Source: a virus. Taken from it: a stretch of 52,732 nucleotides of DNA. The notes under the pieces are model-generated. The model was not told where the DNA came from and made no database searches. It worked only from the letters and a program-made list of their open reading frames with translations. Shown here in pieces: positions 7,564-14,865 of this stretch. The position numbers and the translations under genes are program-made. Within the stretch, counting starts at the first letter, position 1, and each line of letters begins with the position of its first letter. The DNA lies in IMG/VR virus record IMGVR_UViG_3300042544_002506, positions 1 through 52,732 of that record. One strand, given 5' to 3'.

Positions 7564-8187
7564 ATGTCTAAGAAAATTATAGAAGGTTATGTTAACTTGA
7601 CCGGGTACTACCTCGAAGAACTTCCCGATTTCTTTAAGGATGTAAGTGTAGAAGGCGAGTTTTACTGTAACAAAAATCAATTAACTACGCTAGAAGGCTC
7701 GCCTCAAAGCGTAGGCGATCATTTTATATGTACTAGAAACCGTCTTATATCACTTAAAGGAGCTCCACAAAGAGTAGACGGTGATTTTTTATGCGGAGAT
7801 AATCGCCTAACCTCACTTGAAGGAGTTCCACTGATAATAGGTGGTGATTTTTCCTGTAATAGAAATCAATTAACTACACTCGAAGGCATATCTAAGAGTA
7901 CTATAGGTGGCGGTTTTTTTTGCGGAGGTAATCAACTAACATCGCTTGAAGGATCACCACCGGATATCAATGAATCGTTTAACTGTGAGTCAAATCGTCT
8001 TACCTCTCTCAAAGGAGGACCAGGGTATGTTGGAGGATCATTTATTTGTAGTAATAATAAACTTACTTCTCTGGAAGGTGCACCGCGTGTAGTTGATGGT
8101 GATTTCTATTGCAAAAATAATGACGTAAGGTTTACAGTAAAACAAGTAAGATCAGTGTGCAGGGTAGAAGGTGATATATATGTCTAA
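7564..8187 (+). CDS. Leucine-rich-repeat protein (21-residue repeats)
   Basis: 207 residues. Start KKIIEGYVNLTGYYLEELPDFF is a capping segment; then seven tandem 21-residue units of the type C-x-x-N-x-L-T-S-L-E-G-x-P-x-x-V-x-G-x-F, and a C-terminal tail (VKQVRSVCRVEGDIYV) shared with the LRR proteins at 31452 and 32200. Such solenoids bind proteins. It follows the PcfJ-like gene and overlaps the next LRR gene by 17 nt. Partner unknown. Confidence 0.85.
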   Translation: MSKKIIEGYVNLTGYYLEELPDFFKDVSVEGEFYCNKNQLTTLEGSPQSVGDHFICTRNRLISLKGAPQRVDGDFLCGDNRLTSLEGVPLIIGGDFSCNRNQLTTLEGISKSTIGGGFFCGGNQLTSLEGSPPDINESFNCESNRLTSLKGGPGYVGGSFICSNNKLTSLEGAPRVVDGDFYCKNNDVRFTVKQVRSVCRVEGDIYV

Positions 8188-8707
8188 GAAAGTTATAGAA
8201 GGGAATGTAGATCTCAGTGATATTTGGGTGGACGAGCTTCCAGATTTCCTCGCTGTTGATGAGCTACAAGGCAATCTTAGAATTGATCAATATAAATACC
8301 CTTCACTTAGATCTCTTAAAAACTCTCCGATCTTGGTAAACGGTACAGTAGTAATCAATTCTACCAATATTAGAGATCTTCAAGGGTCACCTCAAATGAT
8401 ATTAGGCAATTTTGAACTAGATGCAAACACGGAGCTAGCTTCTCTCAAAGGTGCACCTCGTTATATCGCAGGTATTTTTTCTGTGCAGTTTTCTGAGCAG
8501 CTTAGATCTTTGGATCATGGATGGCCTGAGAAGGTTAAAGTGGGTAGAGGGTTCCAATTGCACTATTCTGGAGAAATGGATGCGTTTAGAGTAGATGATG
8601 TACTCAAATATTACGATGTTGATCCTAAGGATATCTTTATAAACGACGCATACGAGGATCCAGATATGTATGACCTGGAAGATGGAGAGTACATTAACGA
8701 GTTGTAG
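8171..8707 (+). CDS. Degenerate leucine-rich-repeat protein
   Basis: 178 residues with the same start (KKVIEGNVDLSDIWVDELPDF) as the preceding gene but with decayed repeats (SLRSLKNSPILVNGTVV; DLQGSPQMILGNFEL; SLKGAPRYIAGIFSV) and an acidic tail ending DLEDGEYINEL. A diverged duplicate of 7564-8187, translated from an overlapping start. Confidence 0.8.
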   Translation: MIYMSKKVIEGNVDLSDIWVDELPDFLAVDELQGNLRIDQYKYPSLRSLKNSPILVNGTVVINSTNIRDLQGSPQMILGNFELDANTELASLKGAPRYIAGIFSVQFSEQLRSLDHGWPEKVKVGRGFQLHYSGEMDAFRVDDVLKYYDVDPKDIFINDAYEDPDMYDLEDGEYINEL

Positions 8708-8718
8708 TTGAACTCTAT

Positions 8719-8737
8719 GTGAACTACTCTATAATAT
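8719..8737 (+). promoter_or_regulatory. Early promoter, variant
   Basis: GTGAACT-ACTC-TATAAT, starting array B. Confidence 0.6.
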
Positions 8738-8741
8738 CTTT

Positions 8742-8783
8742 ATGAATGCTGAAGGAGACCCTGGGAATGCCAAGGTCTCTTGA
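8742..8783 (+). other. Possible leader peptide with hairpin
   Basis: A 13-codon ORF (MNAEGDPGNAKVS, stop TGA) begins at the expected first transcribed bases. It contains an inverted repeat GAGACC/GGTCTC around a 13-nt loop. Could be a leader controlling array B, or chance. Confidence 0.3.
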
Positions 8784-8804
8784 AGTTTATGAAGATAGGT
8801 AGTG

Positions 8805-9026
8805 ATGAGAGAAGAAACATTAGAATCCAAGATACGCGGCATAAGTGAAGCTAATATTGTGACGAGTGATCTTATATTAGCCACTCTTCGGACAGACAGT
8901 GAATGGCTTGCAAATGTCTTAAGTGAAATGGTTAGCGGTGTAACGCAATATACACGGCTAGCAGGAAGCGAGCTACAAAATCATATAGCGCAGACACTGC
9001 AAAATTATTATGAATATGGCAAATAG
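8805..9026 (+). CDS. SV-repeat-family minigene B1 (diverged)
   Basis: 73 residues from ATG 8805 (a GTG at 8802 is in frame). Repeat period lost except hints (VLSEMVSGV); ends NYYEYGK, and its penultimate codons contain the next ATG, the family junction. Confidence 0.6.
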   Translation: MREETLESKIRGISEANIVTSDLILATLRTDSEWLANVLSEMVSGVTQYTRLAGSELQNHIAQTLQNYYEYGK

Positions 9027-9231
9027 AGAGCTACAGGAAGAAGTAATTAGTAACAGCATAATCACAGCAATTATAGCAGATATGGATGCTCTTGCCGCAG
9101 AGCATCCTGACGAGTCACTTGTGATTCACAATATTTTTATACCAGTTAACAATCAGGTCGGCTCAAGATTTCTAGCAGAAATTGAAGATAAAGTCTGGAA
9201 CTATAGATATGGAAGACCTAAAGTTAAATAA
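9010..9231 (+). CDS. SV-repeat-family minigene B2 (diverged)
   Basis: 73 residues, start MNMANREL, end WNYRYGRPKVK. Overlaps B1 by 17 nt and B3 by 23 nt; the Tyr-x-Tyr end has been read through into a short basic tail. No known motif. Confidence 0.6.
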   Translation: MNMANRELQEEVISNSIITAIIADMDALAAEHPDESLVIHNIFIPVNNQVGSRFLAEIEDKVWNYRYGRPKVK

Positions 9232-9418
9232 GCGGCCACGGACTACTGAGTTTGAATCGTTTTATGATATGGTTCGCGCCGTACGTGATAACCTCTCCTG
9301 CGATCTCGACGACCCTAATTGGTGGCAAGATGTATACACACTTTCGCAAATTGAGGCTGGTGTGCATAAAGTTACAGGTGCTATACGGTGGGAGCTTTCC
9401 TTAGATAAAACGAACTAG
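9209..9418 (+). CDS. Small acidic protein ending array B
   Basis: 69 residues from ATG 9209, placed in the TATAGATATG junction of B2. Contains WWQDVYTLSQIEAGVHKVTGA, unlike SV members, so it may be an unrelated gene captured by the junction. Its stop overlaps the following promoter. Confidence 0.55.
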   Translation: MEDLKLNKRPRTTEFESFYDMVRAVRDNLSCDLDDPNWWQDVYTLSQIEAGVHKVTGAIRWELSLDKTN

Positions 9419-9428
9419 CGTATAATAG
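9409..9428 (+). promoter_or_regulatory. Early promoter
   Basis: AACGAACT-AGCG-TATAAT; starts array C. Confidence 0.8.
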
Positions 9429-9445
9429 ATATACACTGCAGGACT

Positions 9446-9649
9446 ATGCATATTAATATTTACGACGAACTACTTACTCGCTGCGGAAACTCTGTGTATA
9501 GTTCTATATGGTGGCCTGTAGCAACCAACGTAAGAGATAAAATTCCTTCGGAAATGTGGGATTTTTATAAAACTACTATTATACGAGATGGTACAACTGG
9601 CTCATTAAGCAGAGAAGTAGATAATGAGGTAGGAAATTATGAATATTGA
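9446..9649 (+). CDS. SV-repeat-family minigene C1
   Basis: 67 residues. Weak repeat near the start (NSVYSSIWWPVATNV), end EVGNYEY. Opens a chain of ten overlapping minigenes behind its own promoter. Confidence 0.65.
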   Translation: MHINIYDELLTRCGNSVYSSIWWPVATNVRDKIPSEMWDFYKTTIIRDGTTGSLSREVDNEVGNYEY

Positions 9650-9845
9650 AACTATAATTGATTGTGATATCGGTCACAGATGTCGTACTGCATTTCGTCA
9701 AGAGCTTGAGAATATTTGCAAGGTCAACTTTGATGGCCATGAGTATTACGGCCTTTATATTGAGCTGACATATGATATTGACACAGTTACTGACAGCCTA
9801 TATTTTAATTTTGAAGACACCGCAGATAGCTATTACTATGATTGA
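9639..9845 (+). CDS. SV-repeat-family minigene C2 (diverged)
   Basis: 68 residues, start MNIETIID, end DSYYYD. Repeat period almost gone; notable for many Tyr and acidic residues. Junctions to both neighbours are of the overlapping TAT/ATG type. Confidence 0.6.
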   Translation: MNIETIIDCDIGHRCRTAFRQELENICKVNFDGHEYYGLYIELTYDIDTVTDSLYFNFEDTADSYYYD

Positions 9846-10044
9846 TTTAGGTGAAGAGATAAGATACAAGATACAACTCTCAGCTCGTGACGCGATTACT
9901 TCAAAATTGATAGCAGTTAAGCATATGACATTTTCTGGTTATGGCATGGCTGATGATGAGATGTGGAATGAGATTATCTCGCCAATGACACGTCTTGCTA
10001 CTGAGCTAAAGGTATGGGGAGAGATTGGACGATATGAATATTGA
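9838..10044 (+). CDS. SV-repeat-family minigene C3 (diverged)
   Basis: 68 residues from the ATG at 9838, which overlaps the previous TATGATTGA end; a longer upstream frame exists but runs through C2. Ends GEIGRYEY. Confidence 0.6.
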   Translation: MIDLGEEIRYKIQLSARDAITSKLIAVKHMTFSGYGMADDEMWNEIISPMTRLATELKVWGEIGRYEY

Positions 10045-10273
10045 ACGCAAAATATATTATGACCCATGCAACTATAGTTGGGGTGATATACAAACAAACG
10101 CATTAAAACAAATTCGTAATACAAGAAGCATCGAGGATATCATGGTTGTGGTCTCGGGTGTTGAAGAGCTATGCGATGAAGTGAGAATGCAAAGCACGCT
10201 TGAACTTTTCATTGCTAATCACAATCCTGGTAATATACTAACAACAGAAAATGAAGAAGAACATCCACGGTGA
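10034..10273 (+). CDS. SV-repeat-family minigene C4 (diverged)
   Basis: 79 residues, start MNIERKIYYD. The C-terminus (TENEEEHPR) has lost EYEY but still overlaps the next start by 23 nt. Middle part helical and acidic. Confidence 0.6.
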   Translation: MNIERKIYYDPCNYSWGDIQTNALKQIRNTRSIEDIMVVVSGVEELCDEVRMQSTLELFIANHNPGNILTTENEEEHPR

Positions 10274-10541
10274 GATTGAAGGCGAGTTGATGGATAATAC
10301 TCAAGATGCATTATGCGAATTGAGAAGCAGTGTATTTGGCAATGGCACATATATGAATAATCCCGTTCATATGCACTATCACGATACAATAAACAATCAG
10401 CTATTTCTACAAACAGTATGCACCATTAAACAAAAGCTTAATGCAGAATTTTTCAGTAGAGACATTGAAGGCATAGCAAAAATTATGAAACAAGCGCATG
10501 AAAGATTACAACGACCGCGTATTAGCAGAAGAAATCGCTGA
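10251..10541 (+). CDS. SV-array gene C5, hypothetical
   Basis: 96 residues, larger than its neighbours, with a basic C-terminus (HERLQRPRISRRNR) and no Ser-Val repeat. Overlaps both neighbours. It may be a family member rebuilt by frame drift or an inserted gene. Confidence 0.55.
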   Translation: MKKNIHGEIEGELMDNTQDALCELRSSVFGNGTYMNNPVHMHYHDTINNQLFLQTVCTIKQKLNAEFFSRDIEGIAKIMKQAHERLQRPRISRRNR

Positions 10542-10704
10542 TTTCGATAAATTCAGAAAAATCACTACAGCGATCTATAGTGCTTGGAACGATAGAGCAG
10601 ATTATCGTGTATCTAATGCTGTGCTTGTAGGGGTATTTGATGGTGTGAATCCGATACAACTTCTTTCATGCGTTGGTGCTAGTCTGAAATATTATGAATA
10701 TTGA
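10498..10704 (+). CDS. SV-repeat-family minigene C6
   Basis: 68 residues starting at the ATG inside C5's end (44 nt overlap); ends SLKYYEY. Faint period-4 valines (RVSNAVLVGVFDGV). Confidence 0.6.
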   Translation: MKDYNDRVLAEEIADFDKFRKITTAIYSAWNDRADYRVSNAVLVGVFDGVNPIQLLSCVGASLKYYEY

Positions 10705-10900
10705 AAGTAAAATAGATTTTCATATGTGGGCTTCAATTCGAGGCCGTCTGCGCGACTCTTTGGAGAGTTTCATTGACCGGGATGTTGATTATTATGCTCA
10801 GCACGATGTGATCGATGAAGTCTTTGAGCCTGTGTGTCAATCTGCTGATGACAGTGTGAAGAATAGTGTGAGAACAGCAATAGAAGAATATGAATATTGA
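10694..10900 (+). CDS. SV-repeat-family minigene C7
   Basis: 68 residues, start MNIESKID, end TAIEEYEY. The second half keeps the period (PVCQSADDSVKNSVRTAI). 11-nt overlaps on both sides. Confidence 0.7.
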   Translation: MNIESKIDFHMWASIRGRLRDSLESFIDRDVDYYAQHDVIDEVFEPVCQSADDSVKNSVRTAIEEYEY

Positions 10901-11084
10901 AAAGAAAATAGTTGATTCTGTGGTGGATGCTGCGTGCAATTCTGTGTATGGTGCTGTGTATACCAATGTATGTAATTCTGTATCTACTAATGCTAGACAT
11001 CTCGGTTGGTTTTCTGTATATAGTGCTGTGTGGAATCCAGTAGAAGATACTGTTAGTAGCAAAATAAACGAATATGAATACTGA
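10890..11084 (+). CDS. SV-repeat-family minigene C8
   Basis: 64 residues, start MNIEKKIVDSV, end SKINEYEY. Intermediate state of decay: NSVYGAVYTNVCNSVSTN is still in register, then a break at ARHLGW, then SVYSAVWNPVEDTV. Confidence 0.75.
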   Translation: MNIEKKIVDSVVDAACNSVYGAVYTNVCNSVSTNARHLGWFSVYSAVWNPVEDTVSSKINEYEY

Positions 11085-11268
11085 AAAGGAAATATATGAC
11101 TCAGTTCATGGCTCAGTTTGGAGCTCGGTTTATAGCTCAGTTCATGGCTCAGTTATTAACTCAGTTCATGACTCAGTTCATGGTTCAGTTTATGGCTCAG
11201 TTTATATCTCAGTTTATGACTCAATTTATGGCTCAATTGACAATGCAATAAACGGATATGAATATTAA
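11074..11268 (+). CDS. Near-perfect SV tetrapeptide-repeat minigene C9
   Basis: 64 residues: cap MNTEKEIY, about twelve x-Ser-Val-x units in unbroken register (HGSV, WSSV, YSSV, HDSV and so on), then NAINGYEY. The repeated codons are almost always TCA GTT, while the two codons between vary. No signal peptide or Cys. A regular helix or solenoid with a Val stripe is likely; function unknown. Confidence 0.8.
   Translation: MNTEKEIYDSVHGSVWSSVYSSVHGSVINSVHDSVHGSVYGSVYISVYDSIYGSIDNAINGYEY
11098..11241 (+). repeat. 12-bp tandem repeat coding x-Ser-Val-x
   Basis: Twelve units of NNC-TCA-GTT-NNN in register; TCAGTT is nearly invariant. Confidence 0.9.
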
Positions 11269-11488
11269 AAACGAATTAACAAACTCATGCAATAGTGTGT
11301 CAATGAAAGTAGAATTAGATCTTTATAATAGCGTAAGTAATTGCGCTACACTTACATCAGTGACAACTGTTAAGCTTGCTCTTGTGCATGATCTTTGCAA
11401 GGTAATGAATTATGCATCGCCGATTAGTGTAAAACACGCTGTAGATAGTGAAATAGAACAATATAGATACAATGCAATTGGGTCCTGA
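11258..11488 (+). CDS. SV-repeat-family minigene C10 (array end)
   Basis: 76 residues, start MNIKNELT, end EQYRYNAIGS. Repeat decayed (LYNSVSNCATLTSVTTV). As the last gene of the chain it has lost the exact EYEY end and start-overlap junction. Confidence 0.65.
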   Translation: MNIKNELTNSCNSVSMKVELDLYNSVSNCATLTSVTTVKLALVHDLCKVMNYASPISVKHAVDSEIEQYRYNAIGS

Positions 11489-11490
11489 AA

Positions 11491-11499
11491 GACTAAATA
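11491..11499 (+). promoter_or_regulatory. Late-type promoter box
   Basis: GACTAAATA, 10 nt before the ATG at 11510. Confidence 0.6.
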
Positions 11500-11509
11500 G
11501 AGCTATAAG

Positions 11510-13003
11510 ATGAAGCCATTCAGAGATTATTTTCGTAACTATATTATTCTTAACGAATTCACGCAAGCAACTATTGATAAGCTCGTGAAGAAGTTCGAGA
11601 AGGATGCTCCTAAAGAAGAAATAGAGCGCGAACTAAGAGACTTTGAGAAGTATAAAACCAGTCTCGAGCTTAAAGATCCATTCCAATACAAGACATGGGT
11701 AGACTTAACACAAGCTGTTCATGGCGCCAAAGGTAAATCGCAATTCAAAAAGAAAAAGCCACAGAAGCAAGGCGAATCAAAGTATCAAGACAAAGGTACA
11801 GATATCCTTGCAGAGGATGATAATGTAATCATCTATAGCGGTGACACGCAAGACAAGTGCGTTCTATTAGGGAATGGCTATCCATTCTGTATCTCTAGAC
11901 CAGTTGGTGGTAATATGTTCAATGACTATAGATTAACAAAAGAATCGTCGTTCTATTTCATCTTCTTCAAGAATAAGCCAAGAAGTGCGAGAGACCATAT
12001 TATGGTATTGGATCACACAGCCAATGGCTATGAGTGGACCTTTGCTGAGAATGATACACAGAAGGTAAGAGGAGGTTGGGATACAATTATAGACAGGTAT
12101 CCAGAACTAGAACCATACGAAGATCTCTTTGAACAACGACCTCTTACAAAAGAAGAGTACGACTTAAGTAGAAGAATCGATATGTTTACAAGCTTCGGTA
12201 ACCAAAATCCAGAAGAGTTTGAAAGAGCCTTCAAGTATGAAGAGCGACCTACTGCGTTGAAGCAGATGTTTTCTCTGATGAATGATAAGTTGTGGAATTC
12301 TTTGGATTCATTTTTAAGAAATGAGTTCTTAGGTACAGGCCCTAACCTTACAAAACATATGATTGACTCTCTAAAACCAAATGAGAGAGAATATTATAAG
12401 AAGAGACGCGATCTTATTATGACTCAGACACTAGGACGTTTGGATCCTGATGATCCTGATTCAGCAGATGTAATATACAATATCGAAGTAAACGAGCTTG
12501 ATTCTGATCAAACAATTGATTTTCTACTCGAACACGACTCAGGCCAGGAACTTATCTATAACTATCTCATGAAGAAGGTGCAGCATGGCGCATCATATAA
12601 AGACCTTCCTGAAGGTATTATTTACGAGCTATTGATATCGAAAAGATTTGGCTACAATACCGCACGCTATATTGTTGGCTTGAAGAATCTCGACGCGGAT
12701 ATGTTAGACAGCGTATTCGATAATATAGACTCTGCTGATGCCACAGCATATGCAACAGAGATACTAAAAGGTAAAAATATACCAGCTAAGCTCATTGATA
12801 AGATAAAACAAACTAGGTATGGTGTATCGAGCTTTGCTGATTATTATAAGAAAGTACTTAACCTACCGGCATCTGAACTACCACCGTTGCTATTGCAGTA
12901 TGCAATGCGCGATGCTAAGGTAGCGGAGGAGATCTACGCTGTATATGGCGGTAAGGGGCTTCCAGAAGGTATAGTAAACCGCGTAAAAAGTTATCATTAC
13001 TAA
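11510..13003 (+). CDS. Large protein of unknown function, possible head-packaged protein
   Basis: 497 residues. N-terminus MKPFRDYFRNYIILNEF resembles T4 capsid-targeting peptides of the MKTYQEFIAEA kind. About residues 120-190 form a conserved-looking domain (LGNGYPFCISRPVGGN, then FYFIFFKNKPRSARDHIMVL), vaguely like the Cys-containing core of PcfJ-like proteins. The last 250 residues look like helical repeats (YEDLFEQR, ..., KVLNLPASELPPLLL). It has a late box and a terminator of its own, between two early minigene arrays. No firm family. Confidence 0.6.
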   Translation: MKPFRDYFRNYIILNEFTQATIDKLVKKFEKDAPKEEIERELRDFEKYKTSLELKDPFQYKTWVDLTQAVHGAKGKSQFKKKKPQKQGESKYQDKGTDILAEDDNVIIYSGDTQDKCVLLGNGYPFCISRPVGGNMFNDYRLTKESSFYFIFFKNKPRSARDHIMVLDHTANGYEWTFAENDTQKVRGGWDTIIDRYPELEPYEDLFEQRPLTKEEYDLSRRIDMFTSFGNQNPEEFERAFKYEERPTALKQMFSLMNDKLWNSLDSFLRNEFLGTGPNLTKHMIDSLKPNEREYYKKRRDLIMTQTLGRLDPDDPDSADVIYNIEVNELDSDQTIDFLLEHDSGQELIYNYLMKKVQHGASYKDLPEGIIYELLISKRFGYNTARYIVGLKNLDADMLDSVFDNIDSADATAYATEILKGKNIPAKLIDKIKQTRYGVSSFADYYKKVLNLPASELPPLLLQYAMRDAKVAEEIYAVYGGKGLPEGIVNRVKSYHY

Positions 13004-13024
13004 GGGAGTCAAATAGTGAGATAA

Positions 13025-13059
13025 AGAGAGCCTATAGAAATATAGGCTCTTTTCTTTTT
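13025..13059 (+). terminator. Rho-independent terminator
   Basis: Perfect ten-pair stem AGAGCCTATA/TATAGGCTCT with a GAAA tetraloop, then TTTCTTTTT; ends the late 11510 transcript just before an early promoter. Confidence 0.9.
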
Positions 13060-13079
13060 AACGAACTAGTGTATAATAT
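13060..13079 (+). promoter_or_regulatory. Early promoter
   Basis: AACGAACT-AGTG-TATAAT; starts array D of eleven minigenes. Confidence 0.8.
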
Positions 13080-13090
13080 AATGAAGGGGT

Positions 13091-13285
13091 ATGTATAATA
13101 AAATTGACAAGGTAGCAGAGATGATAGAATCTCCGCCATATTCTCAGGTGAGATCTTGTGTTTTTAGTTGCATAGATGGTGCTGTAAAACAGGATGCGTG
13201 GCATTATGTAGTTGCTAACACGCATAACGCAACATTCTCTGTAAGAGCTTCTGTTTACGAATCAATTAGGGAATATGAATATTGA
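13091..13285 (+). CDS. SV-repeat-family minigene D1
   Basis: 64 residues, no MNIE cap (MYNKIDKVAEM) because it is first behind the promoter; ends ESIREYEY. Only the end (SVRASVYESI) is in repeat register. Confidence 0.65.
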   Translation: MYNKIDKVAEMIESPPYSQVRSCVFSCIDGAVKQDAWHYVVANTHNATFSVRASVYESIREYEY

Positions 13286-13493
13286 AAAGAAAATAGATGT
13301 TTCAGTTTGGAGCTCAGTTTGGGGCTCAGTTTATAGCTCGGTTAATGGCTCAGTTAGGAGCTCAGTTTGGACCTCAGTTTGGACCTCAGTTGATAGCTCA
13401 GTTAATAACTCAGTTTATGACTCAGTTATTAACTCAGTTTGGGACTCAGTTTGGAGCTCAGTTGATAATACAATAAAGGAATATGAATATTGA
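13275..13493 (+). CDS. Near-perfect SV tetrapeptide-repeat minigene D2
   Basis: 72 residues, the longest clean copy: cap MNIEKKID, then about fourteen Ser-Val units (WSSV, WGSV, YSSV, NGSV, RSSV, WTSV twice, DSSV, NNSV, YDSV, INSV, WDSV, WSSV), then DNTIKEYEY. Trp is frequent at the variable site. Strong nucleotide conservation of TCAGTT argues for recent expansion or gene conversion. Confidence 0.8.
   Translation: MNIEKKIDVSVWSSVWGSVYSSVNGSVRSSVWTSVWTSVDSSVNNSVYDSVINSVWDSVWSSVDNTIKEYEY
13308..13466 (+). repeat. 12-bp tandem repeat coding x-Ser-Val-x
   Basis: Fourteen TCAGTT/TCGGTT hexamers spaced exactly 12 bp; between them Z codons (TGG, TAT, AAT, AGG, GAT, ATT) and X codons (AGC, GGC, ACC, AAC, GAC). 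Confidence 0.9.
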
Positions 13494-13692
13494 AAAGGAA
13501 CTAAGGGATAATATTGCGAGATATGTAAATCATGCTGTGTATATTTCAGTATATAGTCGTATATACGACTCAGCGCCTGAAGTTGAAACAGATGTATATT
13601 TTAGGGTACGACTTTCTGTAGGCGATATAGTGACGAGTTCGCTCAAGGGTAATACATCAACGCATATTGAAAACTATAGCTATAAGAAGTAA
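13483..13692 (+). CDS. SV-repeat-family minigene D3
   Basis: 69 residues, start MNIEKELR, end ENYSYKK. The repeat survives in HAVYISVYSRIYDSA. The junction to the next gene is broken here: the next ATG lies 1 nt after the stop. Confidence 0.65.
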   Translation: MNIEKELRDNIARYVNHAVYISVYSRIYDSAPEVETDVYFRVRLSVGDIVTSSLKGNTSTHIENYSYKK

Positions 13693-13693
13693 A

Positions 13694-13906
13694 ATGAGCG
13701 CACCAGTAGAATATATTGTTGGGAACTGTACCTATGGTATTATTGATAATGTAGTATATAATCAAATAATAGTAATATGTGGAGACGCTATTGAGAGAGA
13801 TCCTTCTATTGTTATTTGGGAGGAGTTCTATAAAAGTGTGAACGACTCTACAAGTGGCAGTTTACGTAGAACTATTGCTACTAACATTATCAACTATGAA
13901 TATTAA
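13694..13906 (+). CDS. SV-repeat-family minigene D4 (diverged)
   Basis: 70 residues from the first ATG after D3; ends TNIINYEY, which contains the D5 start. Ser-rich end (KSVNDSTSGSLRRTI) is the only trace of the repeat. Confidence 0.6.
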   Translation: MSAPVEYIVGNCTYGIIDNVVYNQIIVICGDAIERDPSIVIWEEFYKSVNDSTSGSLRRTIATNIINYEY

Positions 13907-14099
13907 AAATGAGGTATATGACGATGTATGTCTTAATGTAGATTACCCTTTGCGGGAAGAGCTAGGTGATTTTTTGTTAGGTTGTGTAAGCAGTGCCGCG
14001 TATAACTCTGCGTGGTATTCGTTGTGGGAGTCTTTACGAGATCCAACAATCAGTCCGCAGAGTTGTACCGATGATGTAGTAGGTGAATATGAATATTGA
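13896..14099 (+). CDS. SV-repeat-family minigene D5 (diverged)
   Basis: 67 residues, start MNIKNEVYDDV, end DVVGEYEY. Partly in register (CVSSAAYNSAWYSLWESL). Confidence 0.65.
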   Translation: MNIKNEVYDDVCLNVDYPLREELGDFLLGCVSSAAYNSAWYSLWESLRDPTISPQSCTDDVVGEYEY

Positions 14100-14295
14100 T
14101 AGCGAAATACACTATAATGTACGAGACACGGTAAGGTCTTCTGTAGGCCATGCACTTTGGGATTCTGTGAGCGATATTATTACTCTCCATGTTACATGCT
14201 CATTGAGTGCTCCTCTGAGGAATAAGGTTGATGATATTGTAAGCGTTGTAAGTGATACTGTATACACAGCAATATATGAAACAAATGAATATTGA
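14089..14295 (+). CDS. SV-repeat-family minigene D6
   Basis: 68 residues from ATG 14089 (GTG 14083 also in frame). Register visible in VRDTVRSSVGHALWDSV and VVSDTVYTAI; ends YETNEY. Confidence 0.65.
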   Translation: MNIDSEIHYNVRDTVRSSVGHALWDSVSDIITLHVTCSLSAPLRNKVDDIVSVVSDTVYTAIYETNEY

Positions 14296-14497
14296 AAAGG
14301 AAATATGGGAGAGAGCGTGCGAGGGCGAGTGGCATTCAGTATCTCAGACTGTGTGGAAAGCTACTCTTCGTAATAATCTAATGGCTAATTGTTTGGTGTC
14401 AGAAACTGTACGAAGTGTTGAGTATGCAGTGCGAGATTCTTTGCAGTCTTCTGTAGAGCAAGCTGTTGATAATACAATAAAGGAATATGGATATTGA
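14285..14497 (+). CDS. SV-repeat-family minigene D7
   Basis: 70 residues, start MNIEKEIW, end NTIKEYGY. C-terminal half in register (VRSVEYAVRDSLQSSVEQAV). A single base change turned EYEY into EYGY and the next start MNIE into MDIE. Confidence 0.7.
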   Translation: MNIEKEIWERACEGEWHSVSQTVWKATLRNNLMANCLVSETVRSVEYAVRDSLQSSVEQAVDNTIKEYGY

Positions 14498-14681
14498 AAA
14501 GGAAATAGATCGCTCAGTTGGTGTTACAGTTTTTGACTCAGTTAGTGTCTCAGTTTGGAGCTCGGTTTATAGCTCAGTTCATGGCTCAGTTTGGAACTCG
14601 GTTAGTAACTCAATTTATGGCTCAGTTGGCGTCTCAGTTTGGGACTCAGTTGATGATACAATAGCAGGATATGAATATTGA
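14487..14681 (+). CDS. Near-perfect SV tetrapeptide-repeat minigene D8
   Basis: 64 residues: cap MDIEKEID, about twelve units (FDSV, SVSV, WSSV, YSSV, HGSV, WNSV, GVSV, WDSV), end DDTIAGYEY. Adjacent to a second clean copy, so a recent tandem duplication is likely. Confidence 0.8.
   Translation: MDIEKEIDRSVGVTVFDSVSVSVWSSVYSSVHGSVWNSVSNSIYGSVGVSVWDSVDDTIAGYEY
14511..14653 (+). repeat. 12-bp tandem repeat coding x-Ser-Val-x
   Basis: Twelve units; one Ile substitution (TCAATT) and one ACAGTT break the otherwise invariant TCAGTT. Confidence 0.9.
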
Positions 14682-14865
14682 AAAGGAAATAGATGACTCA
14701 GTTTATGACTCAGTTTATGACTCAGTTTGCGACTCAGTTAGTGACTCAGTTGGTGCCTCAGTTCATGGCTCAGTTATTAACTCAGTTCGTAGCTCAGTTT
14801 GGGGCTCAGTTCATATCTCAGTTAGGAACTCAGTTGATAATACAATAAAGGAATATGAATATTGA
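14671..14865 (+). CDS. Near-perfect SV tetrapeptide-repeat minigene D9
   Basis: 64 residues: cap MNIEKEID, units YDSV (twice), CDSV, SDSV, GASV, HGSV, INSV, RSSV, WGSV, HISV, RNSV, end DNTIKEYEY. Same length as D8 but different variable residues, showing that only two of four positions diversify. Confidence 0.8.
   Translation: MNIEKEIDDSVYDSVYDSVCDSVSDSVGASVHGSVINSVRSSVWGSVHISVRNSVDNTIKEYEY
14694..14837 (+). repeat. 12-bp tandem repeat coding x-Ser-Val-x
   Basis: Twelve consecutive CTCAGTT hexamer units; X codons all have the form NNC. Confidence 0.9.

Noticed and set aside
11098-14837. Regular 12-bp repeats considered as a CRISPR or other spaced array
   Set aside because: The spacing is one codon-multiple unit, the frame stays open, and repeats code for Ser-Val; no 25-40 bp repeats with unique spacers and no cas genes.
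13275-14865. Diversity-generating retroelement (variable NNC codons resemble adenine mutagenesis)
   Set aside because: No reverse transcriptase, template repeat or accessory gene is in the window; the pattern is reported only as an unexplained substitution bias.
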